DNA from: Paenibacillus sp. FSL K6-1330
Lineage (GTDB): Bacteria; Bacillota; Bacilli; Paenibacillales; Paenibacillaceae
Direction of reading: 5' to 3'
Length of the DNA: 64,000 bases
Assembly: GCF_037976825.1 (NCBI RefSeq)
Contig: NZ_CP150269.1
Location: 2,183,501-2,247,500 of the forward strand
The notes below the pieces were generated by a model, which did no database searches, had not been told where the DNA came from, and worked only from the letters and a program-made list of their open reading frames with translations. Of this stretch, positions 42,758 through 51,281 are shown piece after piece. Made by a program: the position numbers and the translations under genes. Every line of letters begins with the position of its first letter. Within the stretch, counting starts at the first letter, position 1.

Positions 42758-43459
42758 GTGCCTGGATTGTTTACCGCAATTGCTTTGTTCATAAAAGAGT
42801 TGACCCTGCTCGTTTCGTACGTGAAAAACAACGCGTTTCCCCAGCCTCTGACCGAGGAAGAGGAAGCTAAACATCTGAAGCAAATGGCCGAAGGTGATCC
42901 TCAATCGCGTAATAAACTAATTGAGCATAATCTTCGGCTGGTTGCGCACATTGTCAAAAAGTTCGATAACACCGGCGAGGATTTGGAAGATTTGATTTCC
43001 ATCGGGACGATAGGACTCATCAAGGCGATTGAAAGCTTCAGGCCGAACAAAGGCACGAAGCTGGCGACATTTGCTGCCCGTTGTATAGAAAATGAGATAC
43101 TGATGCATCTTCGTTCCTTGAAGAAGACACGAAAAGACGTATCCCTCCATGATCCGATTGGAACGGACAAAGAGGGGAATGAAATTACATTAATTGACAT
43201 TTTAGGAACGGAAGCGGATGATATCGTGGATGCCGTGCAGTTAAAGATTGAGAAGAGCAAGATCTACCGGAACCTCGATATATTGGACGACCGGGAGAAG
43301 GAAGTTGTTATTGGTCGTTTTGGACTGGAAGCTGGCGGAGAAGAACGGACGCAGCGTGAGATCGCCAAGGAACTCGGCATATCGCGCAGCTATGTATCGC
43401 GGATTGAGAAACGTGCGCTGATGAAGCTGTATCATGAGTTTTACAAGCAGAAACGTTAG
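42758..43459 (+). CDS. sigK: Mother-cell sporulation sigma factor, pro-sigma-K
   Basis: 233 aa, GTG start 42758 after GCAGGAGGTG. The N-terminal pro-sequence ([20 protein letters not shown]) is hydrophobic and keeps the precursor at the membrane until cleaved, in B. subtilis just before the conserved [12 protein letters not shown]. Core motifs: [40 protein letters not shown], and region 4 [20 protein letters not shown]. The gene is continuous, with no skin-type element splitting it. It directs late mother-cell genes for coat and release. Lone gene with its own terminator. Confidence 0.96.
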   Translation: MPGLFTAIALFIKELTLLVSYVKNNAFPQPLTEEEEAKHLKQMAEGDPQSRNKLIEHNLRLVAHIVKKFDNTGEDLEDLISIGTIGLIKAIESFRPNKGTKLATFAARCIENEILMHLRSLKKTRKDVSLHDPIGTDKEGNEITLIDILGTEADDIVDAVQLKIEKSKIYRNLDILDDREKEVVIGRFGLEAGGEERTQREIAKELGISRSYVSRIEKRALMKLYHEFYKQKR

Positions 43460-43523
43460 GAAGAAAACTGAAACTGTGTCAACCACTGATGACCGAAACG
43501 GGAATGTCGATATAGAGCCACTA

Positions 43524-43553
43524 AAGCCACTTCCTGTGATGGAAGTGGCTTTC
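43524..43553. terminator. Bidirectional terminator after sigK
   Basis: AAGCCACTTCC (43524-43534) pairs with GGAAGTGGCTT (43541-43551) between sigK and the convergent gene. Confidence 0.8.
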
Positions 43554-43564
43554 GCTCGTTTGAT

Positions 43565-43837
43565 TTATGTAGTGTTCAGCTCGCTCGGCTTGTTGAGTGC
43601 ACGCAACCCAAACCGCATAGGACTCTCGAATTTATACTGCTGCCATTGCAGCACGCGGCGAATGGCCATCGGTGCGATGATGCTGCCAATCATGCCGAGC
43701 AGGTCGGATTGAAGTGCTTTTTGAGCGATGATGAAACCGCAAGACCCGCCGATAAATTCAATGGACATGTAGCGCTTTACGCTGGATAACGTGACAACAT
43801 AAATCACGAATTTATCCTGCTCCTTGATGATGGGCAT
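43565..43837 (-). CDS. Conserved hypothetical protein (90 aa)
   Basis: Start chosen at ATG 43837 because GAAGGAGTGGGGGAG stands just upstream; the frame continues up to ATG 43978 but without a ribosome site. The protein begins MPIIKEQDKFVIYVVTLSSV, with a hydrophobic centre (GMIGSIIAPMAIRRV). It may be a small membrane-associated protein. No family identified. Convergent with sigK, so they could be sporulation neighbours by position only. Confidence 0.6.
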   Translation of the reverse strand: MPIIKEQDKFVIYVVTLSSVKRYMSIEFIGGSCGFIIAQKALQSDLLGMIGSIIAPMAIRRVLQWQQYKFESPMRFGLRALNKPSELNTT

Positions 43838-44036
43838 GATGTACTCCCCCACTCCTTCTCGTCTCTGTAATTGCGGACAACGGATTTCTACCTCGTACGA
43901 CTCTCTCGCAAGAAAACCTCCGCTAAAAGCGGTCTGTCTTCTAAGTACTACGGCGTTAGACGTTTTTTCATATGCCATCTTATGTATTTTTATAGGCTAT
44001 TATGCTTTCCAAGCGTGGATACAAGCCCTGTTAGAC

Positions 44037-44127
44037 AAAAACCAACCGTCTTGGCCATAGAAAAACTGCACCTCCAAATGTTAGATAGTGCCTAACAAGT
44101 GGGGTGCAGTTCACGATGGTTGGTTTT
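44037..44127. repeat. Nested palindromic element
   Basis: Outer arms AAAAACCAACCGTC (44037-44050) and GATGGTTGGTTTTT (44114-44127) enclose an inner imperfect inverted repeat, AACTGCACCTCCAAATGTTAG (44064-44084) against CTAACAAGTGGGGTGCAGTT (44092-44111). The inner arms look like abutted insertion-sequence ends (TGTTAG and GGTGCAG termini), so this may be a MITE or IS scar; the T-rich end also permits terminator activity. Confidence 0.5.
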
Positions 44128-44138
44128 TTAGTTCGGCT

Positions 44139-44417
44139 CTACTCAGGTTTCCTTTGTCCCGGGTCTGCTTGAATGCTCTCGTCTTCACCGGGATACTCCC
44201 GTTCGATGCCCATGTGCAGGTTGCGATCCTCATAATCAAACCGATTCGGAGGCCGCTGATCCATGCGCCATGGGGTGCTCTTGCCAAGGGAATCGCTGCG
44301 GAGATCGGAACCGTAAGGTCCCTCGGGGAATTCCTCGGCCACCAGATCGTTCCGCTGTGACTCAACGGTGGATAGGTCCGTAAAGTTATCCCTTTCTTCC
44401 TTCTCAAATCCGTTCAT
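44139..44417 (-). CDS. Small acidic hypothetical protein (92 aa)
   Basis: ATG 44417 follows GGGAGGTCTCAGGA. Begins MNGFEKEERDNFTDL and is very hydrophilic, with many Asp, Glu, Arg and Pro and no cysteine, no membrane segment and low predicted order (DLRSDSLGKSTPWRMDQRPP, DYEDRNLHMGIEREYPGE). Short, polar, unordered proteins like this are frequent among spore-former hypothetical genes. No function assigned. Confidence 0.6.
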   Translation of the reverse strand: MNGFEKEERDNFTDLSTVESQRNDLVAEEFPEGPYGSDLRSDSLGKSTPWRMDQRPPNRFDYEDRNLHMGIEREYPGEDESIQADPGQRKPE

Positions 44418-44584
44418 TCCTGAGACCTCCCAAAAAGGTACTTAAGCTACCGTTCCAGTGTTCCCCTGAACAGATGGAATCATTCCGTTATGTGGCCTGG
44501 CTTTCCCCATCTGCATGACATGGAGTGTTAGCCGATCCCGGATCTCTATCGTCAGTTAACGACTCAAACATGCCTGAAACCCTA

Positions 44585-45421
44585 CTATAATCCTGCAGCA
44601 CCGAATACGCTGTCAAAGGCTCGCCGTGATTTAGCGATCAATTCCTCAGGAGTCCCGGTCGGCGTGGAAGGTGTCAATATTTCTTGTGTAACTGGGCCTG
44701 CATAGCCGATATCGTTCAGAGCCTGAAGGAACCCCGGAAGATTAATTACGCCTTCACCCGGATAAAGCCGATCATTATCGAGAACATCCCTCACGGGTAT
44801 GTCCTTGGCATCGTTAATGTGGACATGAACGATTTGTTCAGCCCGCAGCTGCCGGATATCCGAAACCGTCATCTCATTGGTGTACCAGTGATAGGCATCA
44901 TATAGCAGCCCGACATTCGGTTCCCCGATGGCATCGATCCAATCCAATGTTTCTTGTACTGTCCAGATAAACGGGTTCTTCCATTGGGTGCGCAGATGAT
45001 GTGGTCCTACAAACTCCAGGGCCAATCGAATTCCATATGCCCCCAAAATGTTGGCGCAAGCCCGCAGCCTTGTGGTGGCCAGCGTCATGAAATGAGCTGC
45101 GGGTGCATCAGTGGAAGGAAGAATGTATGTACAGCAGCGAGTGCAGCCGAAGGCCTTGGCAGCTGCCGCTGCAGCAGGCAGTTTCTCGAGTCCGCTTAGG
45201 AACTGCTCGTCCGATCCTCTCCATTCCACGGGAAGACCGATTGCCCCAACTTCCAGTTGGCGGGATTGCAGCATATCGGCTGCCGCTCCCACGCCTAGGC
45301 GATCTACAAGACCTTTGGCATCGATATCGACGCATTGGAAATCATATTTGGCCGCGAGTTCGATAAACTGTAAATCGCTTTCAAGTTTTCCGAGTCCTGC
45401 GCTTGTTAAACCTTGCAGCAT
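44585..45421 (-). CDS. Sugar phosphate isomerase/epimerase-like TIM-barrel protein
   Basis: About 278 aa. A start at ATG 45421 is best spaced from GGAG; 45436 and 45427 are alternatives. AP-endonuclease-2/xylose-isomerase-like TIM barrel: LALEFVGPHHLRT (Glu ligand), VGLLYDAYHWYTN (Asp, His), VHVHINDAKDIP (His, Asp) and VTQEILTP (Glu) form the usual divalent metal site. Likely an isomerase or epimerase of a keto sugar or inositol derivative; substrate unknown. Divergent from the CE7 esterase; the shared region contains a palindrome. Confidence 0.88.
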   Translation of the reverse strand: MLQGLTSAGLGKLESDLQFIELAAKYDFQCVDIDAKGLVDRLGVGAAADMLQSRQLEVGAIGLPVEWRGSDEQFLSGLEKLPAAAAAAKAFGCTRCCTYILPSTDAPAAHFMTLATTRLRACANILGAYGIRLALEFVGPHHLRTQWKNPFIWTVQETLDWIDAIGEPNVGLLYDAYHWYTNEMTVSDIRQLRAEQIVHVHINDAKDIPVRDVLDNDRLYPGEGVINLPGFLQALNDIGYAGPVTQEILTPSTPTGTPEELIAKSRRAFDSVFGAAGL

Positions 45422-45565
45422 ATTCATCGTCTCCATTCACTATAATGTCGTATTGCTAGAGGCGGGCGCTTCGTTTATATCAACCCTTTGGTTTTTCATA
45501 GTTTCTATTATGATATGTTCAACTCTATAAATCTATGATCGCTTATTATTTTTTTTAGAGAAAGA

Positions 45566-45593
45566 TAACGATTGGAGCTGCGGCCAATCGTTA
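45566..45593. promoter_or_regulatory. Palindrome in divergent promoter region
   Basis: TAACGATTGG (45566-45575) and CCAATCGTTA (45584-45593) are perfect inverted arms around an 8-base loop. It lies between the divergently transcribed isomerase and esterase genes, with no T run on the + strand, so it fits an operator better than a terminator. Confidence 0.5.
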
Positions 45594-45721
45594 ATATGAA
45601 AGGGATTTGTAATAAAGCGGCATGAATTCCTACTCTTTCGCAGGGGATTACGGACGTTATGCCGAAATTACCATGTTACACGAACGTTCATATTACTCGC
45701 GAAAAGGAGATATAACTCAGA

Positions 45722-46687
45722 ATGAATACCATTGAGCTGCGCAAAAAAGAGCTTGGCAACTTGTATCCGGAACCCACAATCAACGAGGAGGTTTTGAATC
45801 AATTTTGGGAGGAAGTGTTGAAGGCGTATAACGAAAAGCCGCTTCACATTGTTAGTCTACTGGAAGCGACGCCATATCCTTATATGGAAGTATCCAAGGT
45901 CACCTATCATGGTTATGATGATACGCCCATCCATGCTTGGTATATAGCTCCAGCTAAACATTCTTCGGACGAAAAAAAACGACCGTGTATCGTAACCTTT
46001 CCGGGTTATTCCGGAGACCGTGGATTTCCAGAGCGGTATGCTCACTGGCTGATGCTGGGTTATACGGTGCTTGCCGTGGATGTCAGGGGACAGGGCGGAG
46101 AGACGGGGAATCTCCTTCCATTGGACAGCGGCGTGGTTAAGGGCTGGGTGACGCAGGGGATTACGGATATTCGTCGCTCCTATTACATGGCAGTCGTTAT
46201 GGATGCTGTTCGAGCGGTGGATGCTGCATCGCAGCAGCCAGGAGTGGATCCGAAAAAAATTGCCGTGGTTGGCGGCAGTCAGGGTGGCGGACTGTCTCTG
46301 CTTGCAGGGGCCTTGAATCCGAAGGTTGCGGCCATTGTGGCCGACATTCCCAACATGTGCAGGATGGATTACGGGATTCTGCATTCGGTCAGCTCGCTGA
46401 ACGAAATCGCCCAATATATCAAGCGCTACCCGGAGCAATTGGATCAAATCCTGGAGCATCTCTCGTATTTTGACATGCTGAATCTGGCGCCGCGAATCCA
46501 GGTGCCGGTCATGGTATCCGTCGGCTGGAAGGATACGGTCTGCATGCCTGAAACCATATATGCAGCATACAACCGAATGAAATCGGCAAAAGAAATAAGA
46601 GACTATCCGTTCTCCGGCCATGAGGTCAATGAGCACCAGAAGCGGGAGGGCGTCTTGTTCCTGGAACGGATTTTTAACGGGGAATAG
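45722..46687 (+). CDS. CE7 acetylxylan esterase/cephalosporin-C deacetylase
   Basis: 321 aa, no signal peptide. Hallmarks of CE7: RGQGG (oxyanion region) in AVDVRGQGGETGN, GGSQGGGL (nucleophile Ser), the Asp in VGWKDTVCMP, and SGHEVNEH (His). These enzymes remove acetyl from xylo-oligosaccharides and cephalosporin C, usually as hexamers in the cytoplasm. AAAAGGAGAT precedes ATG 45722. Divergent from the isomerase-like gene. Confidence 0.92.
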   Translation: MNTIELRKKELGNLYPEPTINEEVLNQFWEEVLKAYNEKPLHIVSLLEATPYPYMEVSKVTYHGYDDTPIHAWYIAPAKHSSDEKKRPCIVTFPGYSGDRGFPERYAHWLMLGYTVLAVDVRGQGGETGNLLPLDSGVVKGWVTQGITDIRRSYYMAVVMDAVRAVDAASQQPGVDPKKIAVVGGSQGGGLSLLAGALNPKVAAIVADIPNMCRMDYGILHSVSSLNEIAQYIKRYPEQLDQILEHLSYFDMLNLAPRIQVPVMVSVGWKDTVCMPETIYAAYNRMKSAKEIRDYPFSGHEVNEHQKREGVLFLERIFNGE

Positions 46688-46863
46688 AACAAGGTGATAG
46701 ATTTAGGGCGTGGGCACGGGGCCCGACGCTCGATTAGGATTACTCTTTATTTAGGAAGAGGGCAGAAGTAAAGTAAACGGAATCACACTCAAAAAAATGT
46801 TATGTTAATGTTATATAAACTAACACAAATTAAGAGTTTGTTATCTTTTTTGACGTAAATGTA

Positions 46864-46891
46864 TTGACAACTACCCAAAATCGCCTATAAT
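46864..46891 (+). promoter_or_regulatory. Strong sigma-A promoter of MpsC-like gene
   Basis: TTGACA (46864-46869), 16-base spacer and TATAAT (46886-46891), both perfect hexamers, about 90 bases before the start codon. The region just upstream is AT-rich. Confidence 0.75.
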
Positions 46892-46978
46892 TATACCCAA
46901 GGACAGAAAAAACTCGATAAACACCCTATACCTACCCCGGTCAATGTAATATTAATTTACATAAAGGGATGTTGAACC

Positions 46979-47422
46979 ATGATGACAGCAGGCGAACTCA
47001 AACAGGATCTTTTGAGGGTTTACAACGCGATAAATAAGAAAATATTTAACGTGGGTGTAAAGCAGCAAAAAGTCGATTTCGTTGGCAACAAAATCATCAT
47101 TGGATCGAGAAATAGTAGAGTCCCCGTCCTCAAACTGCTGGATGAGAATTACCCCCTCTCTACCCGGCAGTTGGACCACCTTTTATTCCAGGTGTTCAAG
47201 CAGGAGATTAAAGCTTCCCTGGAACAGCAGTTTCAATTTAAAATCATCTCCATTCTTAAAGACTATGATGCAGAGACCGAGTTTTCCGGTACCATCGTGT
47301 TTTTGGAGAAGGATGTAGAAGCATATCTGAACGACATGCCCTCTTGTAGTGCGGGTTCAAAAAGTCAGGTATTCAGCACCGAAGCTTATGCTTCCGATGT
47401 GCGTTTTTTCAAAACGCTTTAG
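46979..47422 (+). CDS. MpsC/DUF2294 family protein
   Basis: 147 aa. Begins MMTAGELKQDLLRVYNAINK, typical of the DUF2294 family (later linked to MpsC of a Na+-translocating system in Staphylococcus; function here uncertain). Other features: LKLLDENYPLSTRQLDHLLF and DYDAETEFSGTIVFLEKD. Small and soluble, without a signal. It has its own promoter with perfect consensus hexamers, and its 3' side continues into a structured region ending in a terminator. Confidence 0.8.
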   Translation: MMTAGELKQDLLRVYNAINKKIFNVGVKQQKVDFVGNKIIIGSRNSRVPVLKLLDENYPLSTRQLDHLLFQVFKQEIKASLEQQFQFKIISILKDYDAETEFSGTIVFLEKDVEAYLNDMPSCSAGSKSQVFSTEAYASDVRFFKTL

Positions 47423-47580
47423 TTGGATGAAGCTAGGGACGTCAGGAGCGGAGCGTAGGCAAAACCTACGTGAGCACCGGAAGGCCCGGCTGAATTCAAT
47501 ATTCGATGTCGATTAAGCTTCATGTGCTGCTACGTGATCAAAAGATGACTTTTTGAACAACCTCGAGTAGAGAGCGGGCC
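47423..47580 (+). other. Structured non-coding segment
   Basis: Right after the MpsC-like stop codon. ATGAAGCT (47427-47434) pairs with AGCTTCAT (47516-47523), enclosing a hairpin CGTAGG (47454-47459)/CCTACG (47465-47470) and a GAGCACCGGAAGGCCCGGC block. I cannot match it to a riboswitch family I know. It may be a leader RNA, a 3' UTR or a dispersed intergenic element. Confidence 0.5.
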
Positions 47581-47645
47581 GATCGTCAGTTTGGTACCAA
47601 GGCACATACATGTGTGCGACTTGGGGCTGGACTGGCGATTTTTTG
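47581..47645 (+). terminator. Large intrinsic terminator
   Basis: ATCGTCAGT (47582-47590) and ACTGGCGAT (47631-47639) form the outer stem, CCAAG/CTTGG an inner one, and GCACA/TGTGC the top, followed by T's. It ends the structured segment before the chimeric pseudogene. Confidence 0.7.
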
Positions 47646-47709
47646 TTACATCCGCTTTTGAAAATACATGTTTGATGTATCATGAAATCAAAAAAGAGGA
47701 GGAAGGGGT

Positions 47710-47823
47710 ATGAGTCACAAAATTGAAATTTCGGGCGTCAGCAAGTGGTTTCGCAGAAACGGGGTAGAGATTGCGGCCATGAGGGAGACAAGCTTGGCGA
47801 TCGAGGAGGGATCGAGACCCTGA
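47710..47823 (+). pseudogene. 5' fragment of nitrate/sulfonate-type ABC ATPase
   Basis: AGGAGGAAGGGGT precedes ATG 47710. The first 33 codons read MSHKIEISGVSKWFRRNGVE and RETSLAIEEG, the start of an SsuB/TauB-like ABC ATPase (family continues EFLTIVGPSGCGKST). At about 47808 it fuses to other DNA and meets TGA at 47821-47823. No Walker motifs remain, so it is dead. Confidence 0.7.
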
Positions 47824-48077
47824 TCATGACGGGAGTCAGCACCAATGTATGCGTGGAATCAACGGCCCGCGACGGGTTTATGCTGGATTATCATATCGTG
47901 CTTGTAGCGGATGCTTGCGCATCGTATTCGCAAGCAGCTCATGACAAGACGCTTGAGAATATTGAAGGCTATTTCGGGAAAGTTAGTGAAATGGCGCAGA
48001 TTATCGATATTTGGATGGATCAAATGCCTGAGGAACGGCTGCGGTCGATGTCGACCGCTCAGCCGGCTATCGGCTAG
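47808..48077 (+). pseudogene. 3' fragment of isochorismatase-like cysteine hydrolase
   Basis: The frame continues as IETLIMTGVSTNVCVESTAR with catalytic Cys, then DGFMLDYHIVLVADACASYS, the C-terminal half of RutB-like cysteine hydrolases. It is joined head-on to the ABC ATPase start fragment in another frame. The N-terminal catalytic Asp half is gone. A single internal deletion in an operon of transporter plus hydrolase would give this junction. Confidence 0.75.
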
Positions 48078-48103
48078 CTTGTCAGAACGTGGTTCAACCA
48101 GGG

Positions 48104-48132
48104 GAAGCTCTCCGCATGCGGGGGCTTTTTCT
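48104..48132 (+). terminator. Terminator after pseudogene
   Basis: A GC-rich stem (AGCTCTCCGC with GCGGGGGCT) and a T run lie shortly before the MFS gene. Confidence 0.6.
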
Positions 48133-48175
48133 ATGAACGGCACAGAAATTAATGAATAAAGCGGGTGAGTCCTGC

Positions 48176-49579
48176 ATGAATAACAAATCAAGGATGATCG
48201 TCCAATATACCATTTGTTTAGGGGCATTTCTGTCCAATCTGTCGGCCGGCATGTTCAACATTGCGCTTGTTGATATAGCCAGAACATTCGATTCCACCAT
48301 CCCTACGGCACAGTGGATTGTCACCGCCTATTTGCTCGTCATCTCCATACTACTTCCGGTCATGGGAAAGCTGGGGGATATGTTGGGCAGGCGGAAAATC
48401 CACAATATCGGCTATTTTGTGTTTATGGGAGGGGCGCTCTGCTGCGCCTTGTCACCTTCATTAAACGGACTGATATCTTCGCGAATTCTGCAAGGCGTAG
48501 GAGCGGCCATGTATCAAGCCACCAATATGGCGCTGATCGTCTCGGTATTTCCGAAGGAGCAGCGAGGTAAAGCGCTTGGGCTCATCAGCACGTTTGTTGC
48601 TGCAGGCTCGATGGTCGGACCGAGTCTTGGCGGAATACTGATTCAGTGGTTTTCGTGGCGGAGCAATTTCTGGCTGCTGACGGCCATTTCTCTTATTGCA
48701 TGGTTGTTCGCTCAGCGATTCATTCCGAAGGACGAACCGGAAAAAGGCGTAAGCCGATTGGATGTGCCGGGGGCTGCCTTGTTTGCGATATCCCTAACCG
48801 GACTGGTTACGGCCGTGAATATGGGGGCTCAGTGGGGTTGGGGTTCCTGGCAAGTTACGCTGTTGTTCATCGTATTCGGAGCGGGAGCTGCTGCATTCAT
48901 CGGGTGGTGTCTATCTTCGCGGTGGGAACGAGGAGGGAAGGGGAAACTCCCGTTTATGAAGCTGGATCTGTTTCGGGATGCAGGCGTTAGCGTGGGAATC
49001 ATCATCACCATCATTACCTATATGGCGGCTTTCTCCGCTCAGCTTGTGCTGCCCGTGTTTTTGCTGAGCGAGCTGGGCGTTGAACCTGCCACGGCAGGGC
49101 TGATCATGATGGGATATCCGTTGTCGCTGATCATATTCTCGCCACTGAGCGGGAGCCTGTCGGACAAGTTGGGGACATTTCCGTTATTGTCAGCCGGGCT
49201 GCTGCTCATGACAGCAGCGTTAATTGTGCTTGGTTTTGTATCGCCGGCATATCCGATCTTCTTCCTGATTCTGCTTATTGTCCTGCTCGGCGGTTCCATG
49301 GGCATCATTACGCCGCCGAACAATTCCCTCGTGATGGGCAGGACATCTACAACGGACCTCGGCCTGATCAGCAGCATTTTGGCACTGTCACGAAATCTGG
49401 GGATGATGTTTGGTACGGCGGCGGGTGGTGCCATGCTGGCGCTCCCGAGCCAATTGGCAGGGGGGCTTTTAGGATTTCGCATGATATTTGTGCTGAATAC
49501 GGTTCTGGTTGTTATTGTCTATTTAACGATGATCCTATCCTTTCGGTTCGCACGACATAAGGAGACATTATCTTCATAG
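48176..49579 (+). CDS. MFS transporter, DHA2-like drug/proton antiporter family
   Basis: 467 aa from ATG 48176, after GGGTGAG; ATG 48152 is possible. About 14 hydrophobic segments. Motif A is seen as GKLGDMLGRRKIHNIG. The N-half has PTAQWIVTAYLLVISILLPV, typical of the EmrB/QacA group. It likely exports drugs or metabolites by proton antiport; substrate unknown. It is monocistronic, ending at a bidirectional terminator. Confidence 0.9.
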   Translation: MNNKSRMIVQYTICLGAFLSNLSAGMFNIALVDIARTFDSTIPTAQWIVTAYLLVISILLPVMGKLGDMLGRRKIHNIGYFVFMGGALCCALSPSLNGLISSRILQGVGAAMYQATNMALIVSVFPKEQRGKALGLISTFVAAGSMVGPSLGGILIQWFSWRSNFWLLTAISLIAWLFAQRFIPKDEPEKGVSRLDVPGAALFAISLTGLVTAVNMGAQWGWGSWQVTLLFIVFGAGAAAFIGWCLSSRWERGGKGKLPFMKLDLFRDAGVSVGIIITIITYMAAFSAQLVLPVFLLSELGVEPATAGLIMMGYPLSLIIFSPLSGSLSDKLGTFPLLSAGLLLMTAALIVLGFVSPAYPIFFLILLIVLLGGSMGIITPPNNSLVMGRTSTTDLGLISSILALSRNLGMMFGTAAGGAMLALPSQLAGGLLGFRMIFVLNTVLVVIVYLTMILSFRFARHKETLSS

Positions 49580-49592
49580 GAATTAGCCGAAA

Positions 49593-49638
49593 AAAAGGGT
49601 ATCCTACGGTCTTATTGAGACCTGCAGGGTACCCTTTT
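49593..49638. terminator. Bidirectional terminator
   Basis: AAAAGGGTATCCTACGGTCT pairs with AGACCTGCAGGGTACCCTTTT between the convergent MFS and M42 peptidase genes. Confidence 0.85.
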
Positions 49639-49651
49639 CTTTCCTATTAGC

Positions 49652-50725
49652 TTACGCCCGGTCCAGAATCGTCTGGAGTGTCGTGCGATCCAAACCTTTT
49701 ACGAGCTTGATCAGAAGTTCTTTAGCAGCTTCATAGTCGTCCGTGTGGATGATGGACGAAGATGTGTGAATATAGCGGGAGCAAATCCCGATGATGGTGG
49801 ACGGAACGCCGATGCCGCTAAGATGCACTTGGCCTGCGTCCGTGCCGCCCGGTGAGACAAAGTATTGGTATTTGATTTTGTTGGTCTCCGCCGTATCTTG
49901 AACGTATTCTACCATTCCGCGGTGAGTCAGCATCGTCGGATCGAAGATGCGAAGCAGTGCGCCTTGACCCAATTGGCCGAACTGGCTCTTGTCCCCCATC
50001 ATGTCGTTCGCCGCGCTGGCATCCAATCCGAAGAAAATATCCGGTTGAATCAGGTTGGCCGAAGTACGTGCTCCACGCAGTCCGAGCTCTTCCTGGACGG
50101 TTGCACCGGCGTAAACGGTGTTAGGCAGCTTCTCGCCATGGAGCGCCTGGACTAGCTCGATCGCCAGGCCGACGCCATAGCGGTTATCCCATGCTTTGGC
50201 CATGATTTTTTTCGGATTGGCGAGCGGCGTAAATTCACAGATCGGAACCACCTGCAATCCGGGACGAATGCCGAACGCTTCGGCTTCCGCCTTGTTGTCG
50301 GCACCGATATCGATATACATGGTCTTGATGTCGACCGGCTTGCTGCGCTGCGCTTCATCCAGCAGGTGTGTAGGAATGGAGCCGACAACCCCGACGACAG
50401 GACCGTTGTCTGTAATAATTTGCAGGCGCTGAGCAAGCACGGCCTGACTCCACCAGCCGCCGAGCGGCTGAAAACGGACCATACCCGCTTCGGTAATGCC
50501 GGTTACCATGAATCCGACTTCATCCATGTGACCGGCCACCATGACTTTTGGACCTTCATCGTTACCGCGAAGAACGGCGAACAGACTGCCCAGCCGATCC
50601 TGCACGAACTCATCTGTATATGGAGAGAGGGTATTCTTCAACCAGGAACGAAGTTCCCTCTCAAAGCCCGGTGCAGCCGGGAATTCCGTCAAAGTACGAA
50701 ATAATTCCAGTGTTGATTCATTCAT
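49652..50725 (-). CDS. M42 family metallopeptidase (glutamyl aminopeptidase type)
   Basis: 357 aa, no signal. [13 protein letters not shown] holds His and Asp ligands, [16 protein letters not shown] the bridging Asp, [12 protein letters not shown] the catalytic Glu pair, FGLDAS an Asp and IHTSSSIIH the last His. The M42 tetrahedral aminopeptidases degrade short peptides in the cytoplasm; the family is sometimes misnamed endoglucanase. AAAGGAGCG lies ten bases before ATG 50725. Monocistronic. Confidence 0.93.
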   Translation of the reverse strand: MNESTLELFRTLTEFPAAPGFERELRSWLKNTLSPYTDEFVQDRLGSLFAVLRGNDEGPKVMVAGHMDEVGFMVTGITEAGMVRFQPLGGWWSQAVLAQRLQIITDNGPVVGVVGSIPTHLLDEAQRSKPVDIKTMYIDIGADNKAEAEAFGIRPGLQVVPICEFTPLANPKKIMAKAWDNRYGVGLAIELVQALHGEKLPNTVYAGATVQEELGLRGARTSANLIQPDIFFGLDASAANDMMGDKSQFGQLGQGALLRIFDPTMLTHRGMVEYVQDTAETNKIKYQYFVSPGGTDAGQVHLSGIGVPSTIIGICSRYIHTSSSIIHTDDYEAAKELLIKLVKGLDRTTLQTILDRA

Positions 50726-50924
50726 TACGAAATCGCTCCTTTAGAAAAGGTATGTAAGAGTTTTTCCTTTTCTAGTATGCCCCTATATATCTGAAAAGTC
50801 TACAAACCCGTGCCGCTAAGGCTACGTGATTTAAAAGCAAATGGAACAAGCACCCTGCATCCGGGAAAGGAATACGATGTTGAAACGAAGTGGAATTTTT
50901 GTTGTCCAGGGGAAGGAGCAGAGT

Positions 50925-51038
50925 ATGAAGCACCATGGGATTGAGGTAAACGTCTATCATGCCGAAGTCAGAGAACTTCTGCTCATTATGGTTCTGTTCA
51001 TCCTCCTCGTCATTTTGCTGAAATACATTCTTATATAA
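50925..51038 (+). CDS. Tiny membrane protein, YjcZ/spore-type (37 aa)
   Basis: GGGGAAGGAGCAGAGT gives an excellent ribosome site for ATG 50925. The peptide is MKHHGIEVNVYHAEVRELLL and then a single membrane helix (IMVLFILLVILLKYILI). The VLFILLVI core resembles the YjcZ/sporulation membrane peptides, though it lacks their Gly/Tyr-rich head. It stands about 240 bp before the spoVA operon on the same strand. A role in spore envelopes is inferred only from this. Confidence 0.55.
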   Translation: MKHHGIEVNVYHAEVRELLLIMVLFILLVILLKYILI

Positions 51039-51281
51039 TGACCAGCTCCAGCAATGATGGCAGGCGAATCTTATTTCAGCTTTCAGGGATACTCCTGGAG
51101 GCTGATTTTCGTGTGGGGAAATCTTGACGTTAGGACAAGCAGTGATTGCCAAGTAAGAAGGATGATTTTCCAAACATAAAGGGAGTTCAATCAAAGCATA
51201 ATGATATCGAGTGATATCCATAGTGGCTCTTTAGCGTTTATAGAGGATTCCATACTTAAATAAAAGCGGAGGTGTATTGAA
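51039..51281 (+). other. spoVA upstream region
   Basis: No gene seen. CATAATGA near 51209 with ACATAAA 17 bases upstream is a loose match to a forespore sigma-G promoter, which drives spoVA in B. subtilis. The match is not strong enough for a promoter call. Confidence 0.35.

Noticed and set aside
50772..51221. 149-codon minus-strand frame
   Set aside because: Antisense to the small membrane peptide gene with a clear ribosome site; low-complexity His/Leu composition.
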